The position numbers and the translations under genes are program-made. DNA of 64,000 bases from Neobacillus niacini (GTDB lineage Bacteria; Bacillota; Bacilli; Bacillales; Cytobacillaceae): the NCBI RefSeq assembly GCF_019749295.1, contig NZ_JACWFG010000006.1, forward strand, positions 1-64,000. Reading direction: 5' to 3'. Under the pieces are notes generated by a model. It was given only the letters and a program-made list of their open reading frames with translations, did not search any database and had not been told where the DNA came from. The number at the start of each line of letters is the position of its first letter. Position 1 is the stretch's first letter. Below are positions 63,845 to 64,000 of this stretch, piece by piece.

Positions 63845-63858
63845 GGATATTTCATATA

Positions 63859-64000
63859 TTATCGAATTGTTTTTAAAGCACCGCTCCAAGAAATTACTTC
63901 GTCAAGCATTGCAGTCATGTTTGTTTGGTGTAAATCTTGTGGTTTAAATACAGAGCCGTTTTCAAAGTCTGTGAATAGTGACAATGTTGGATGAGTGCGA
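63859..64000 (-). CDS. C-terminal fragment, probable NAD(P)H-dependent FMN reductase family
   Basis: The last 46 codons of a minus-strand gene run off the window edge. The readable end includes FTDFENGSVFKPQDLHQTN and ends in MLDEVISWSGALKTIR. The Leu-Trp-Ala-Leu-rich final helix resembles the C-terminus of flavodoxin-fold NAD(P)H-dependent FMN reductases, but the fragment is too short to be sure. A perfect terminator follows. Confidence 0.5.
   Translation of the reverse strand, partial: RTHPTLSLFTDFENGSVFKPQDLHQTNMTAMLDEVISWSGALKTIR

Overview
The window looks like the chromosome of a low-GC, endospore-forming Bacillaceae member (Bacillus/Neobacillus-like). The basis is Bacillus-type ribosome binding sites with frequent TTG/GTG starts, cre-like CcpA boxes, a SleB-type spore cortex lytic enzyme, a YesM/YesN two-component pair and LplB/YtcP/LplA-type transport proteins. 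No tRNA, rRNA, CRISPR array, phage or transposase gene was seen.

Region 1 (about 0.8-39.7 kb) is a large glycan-utilisation locus whose enzymes fit high-mannose N-glycans. Secreted enzymes are a GH84 beta-N-acetylglucosaminidase and three different GH85 endo-beta-N-acetylglucosaminidases, which cut between the two core GlcNAc residues. Two ABC permeases and a binding lipoprotein would import the released oligosaccharide; no ATPase is encoded, so a shared MsmX-type ATPase is implied. Enzymes without signal peptides then act inside: three GH38 alpha-mannosidases, one GH125 alpha-1,6-mannosidase, a GcnA-like GH20, a GH1, a GH3 and two ROK sugar kinases. A YesM/YesN-like sensor and AraC-type regulator sit in the middle, and cre-like boxes precede most transcription units. 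No GH2, GH5 or GH130 enzyme for the Man-beta-1,4-GlcNAc core is present, and no sialidase, galactosidase or fucosidase. The locus is bracketed by two nearly identical terminator hairpins.

Region 2 (39.7-54.6 kb) is mixed housekeeping and accessory material: small membrane proteins, an MFS exporter divergent from an XRE/TPR regulator with three copies of a palindromic operator, a 52-bp tandem repeat array of hairpin-forming units, a fused DppB-DppC-like permease, a PAS-GGDEF-EAL protein, a GNAT acetyltransferase, a metallophosphoesterase, PurU, a CPBP protease, a NarL-type two-component system and SleB.

Region 3 (54.7-64 kb) holds a very large secreted subtilase with an XRE/TPR regulator upstream. 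It is followed by a three-gene overlapping operon (GT4 glycosyltransferase, tandem kinase-like protein with a long basic tail, UDP-sugar epimerase) that resembles spore-coat glycosylation operons. The C-terminal end of a probable flavin reductase runs off the right edge.
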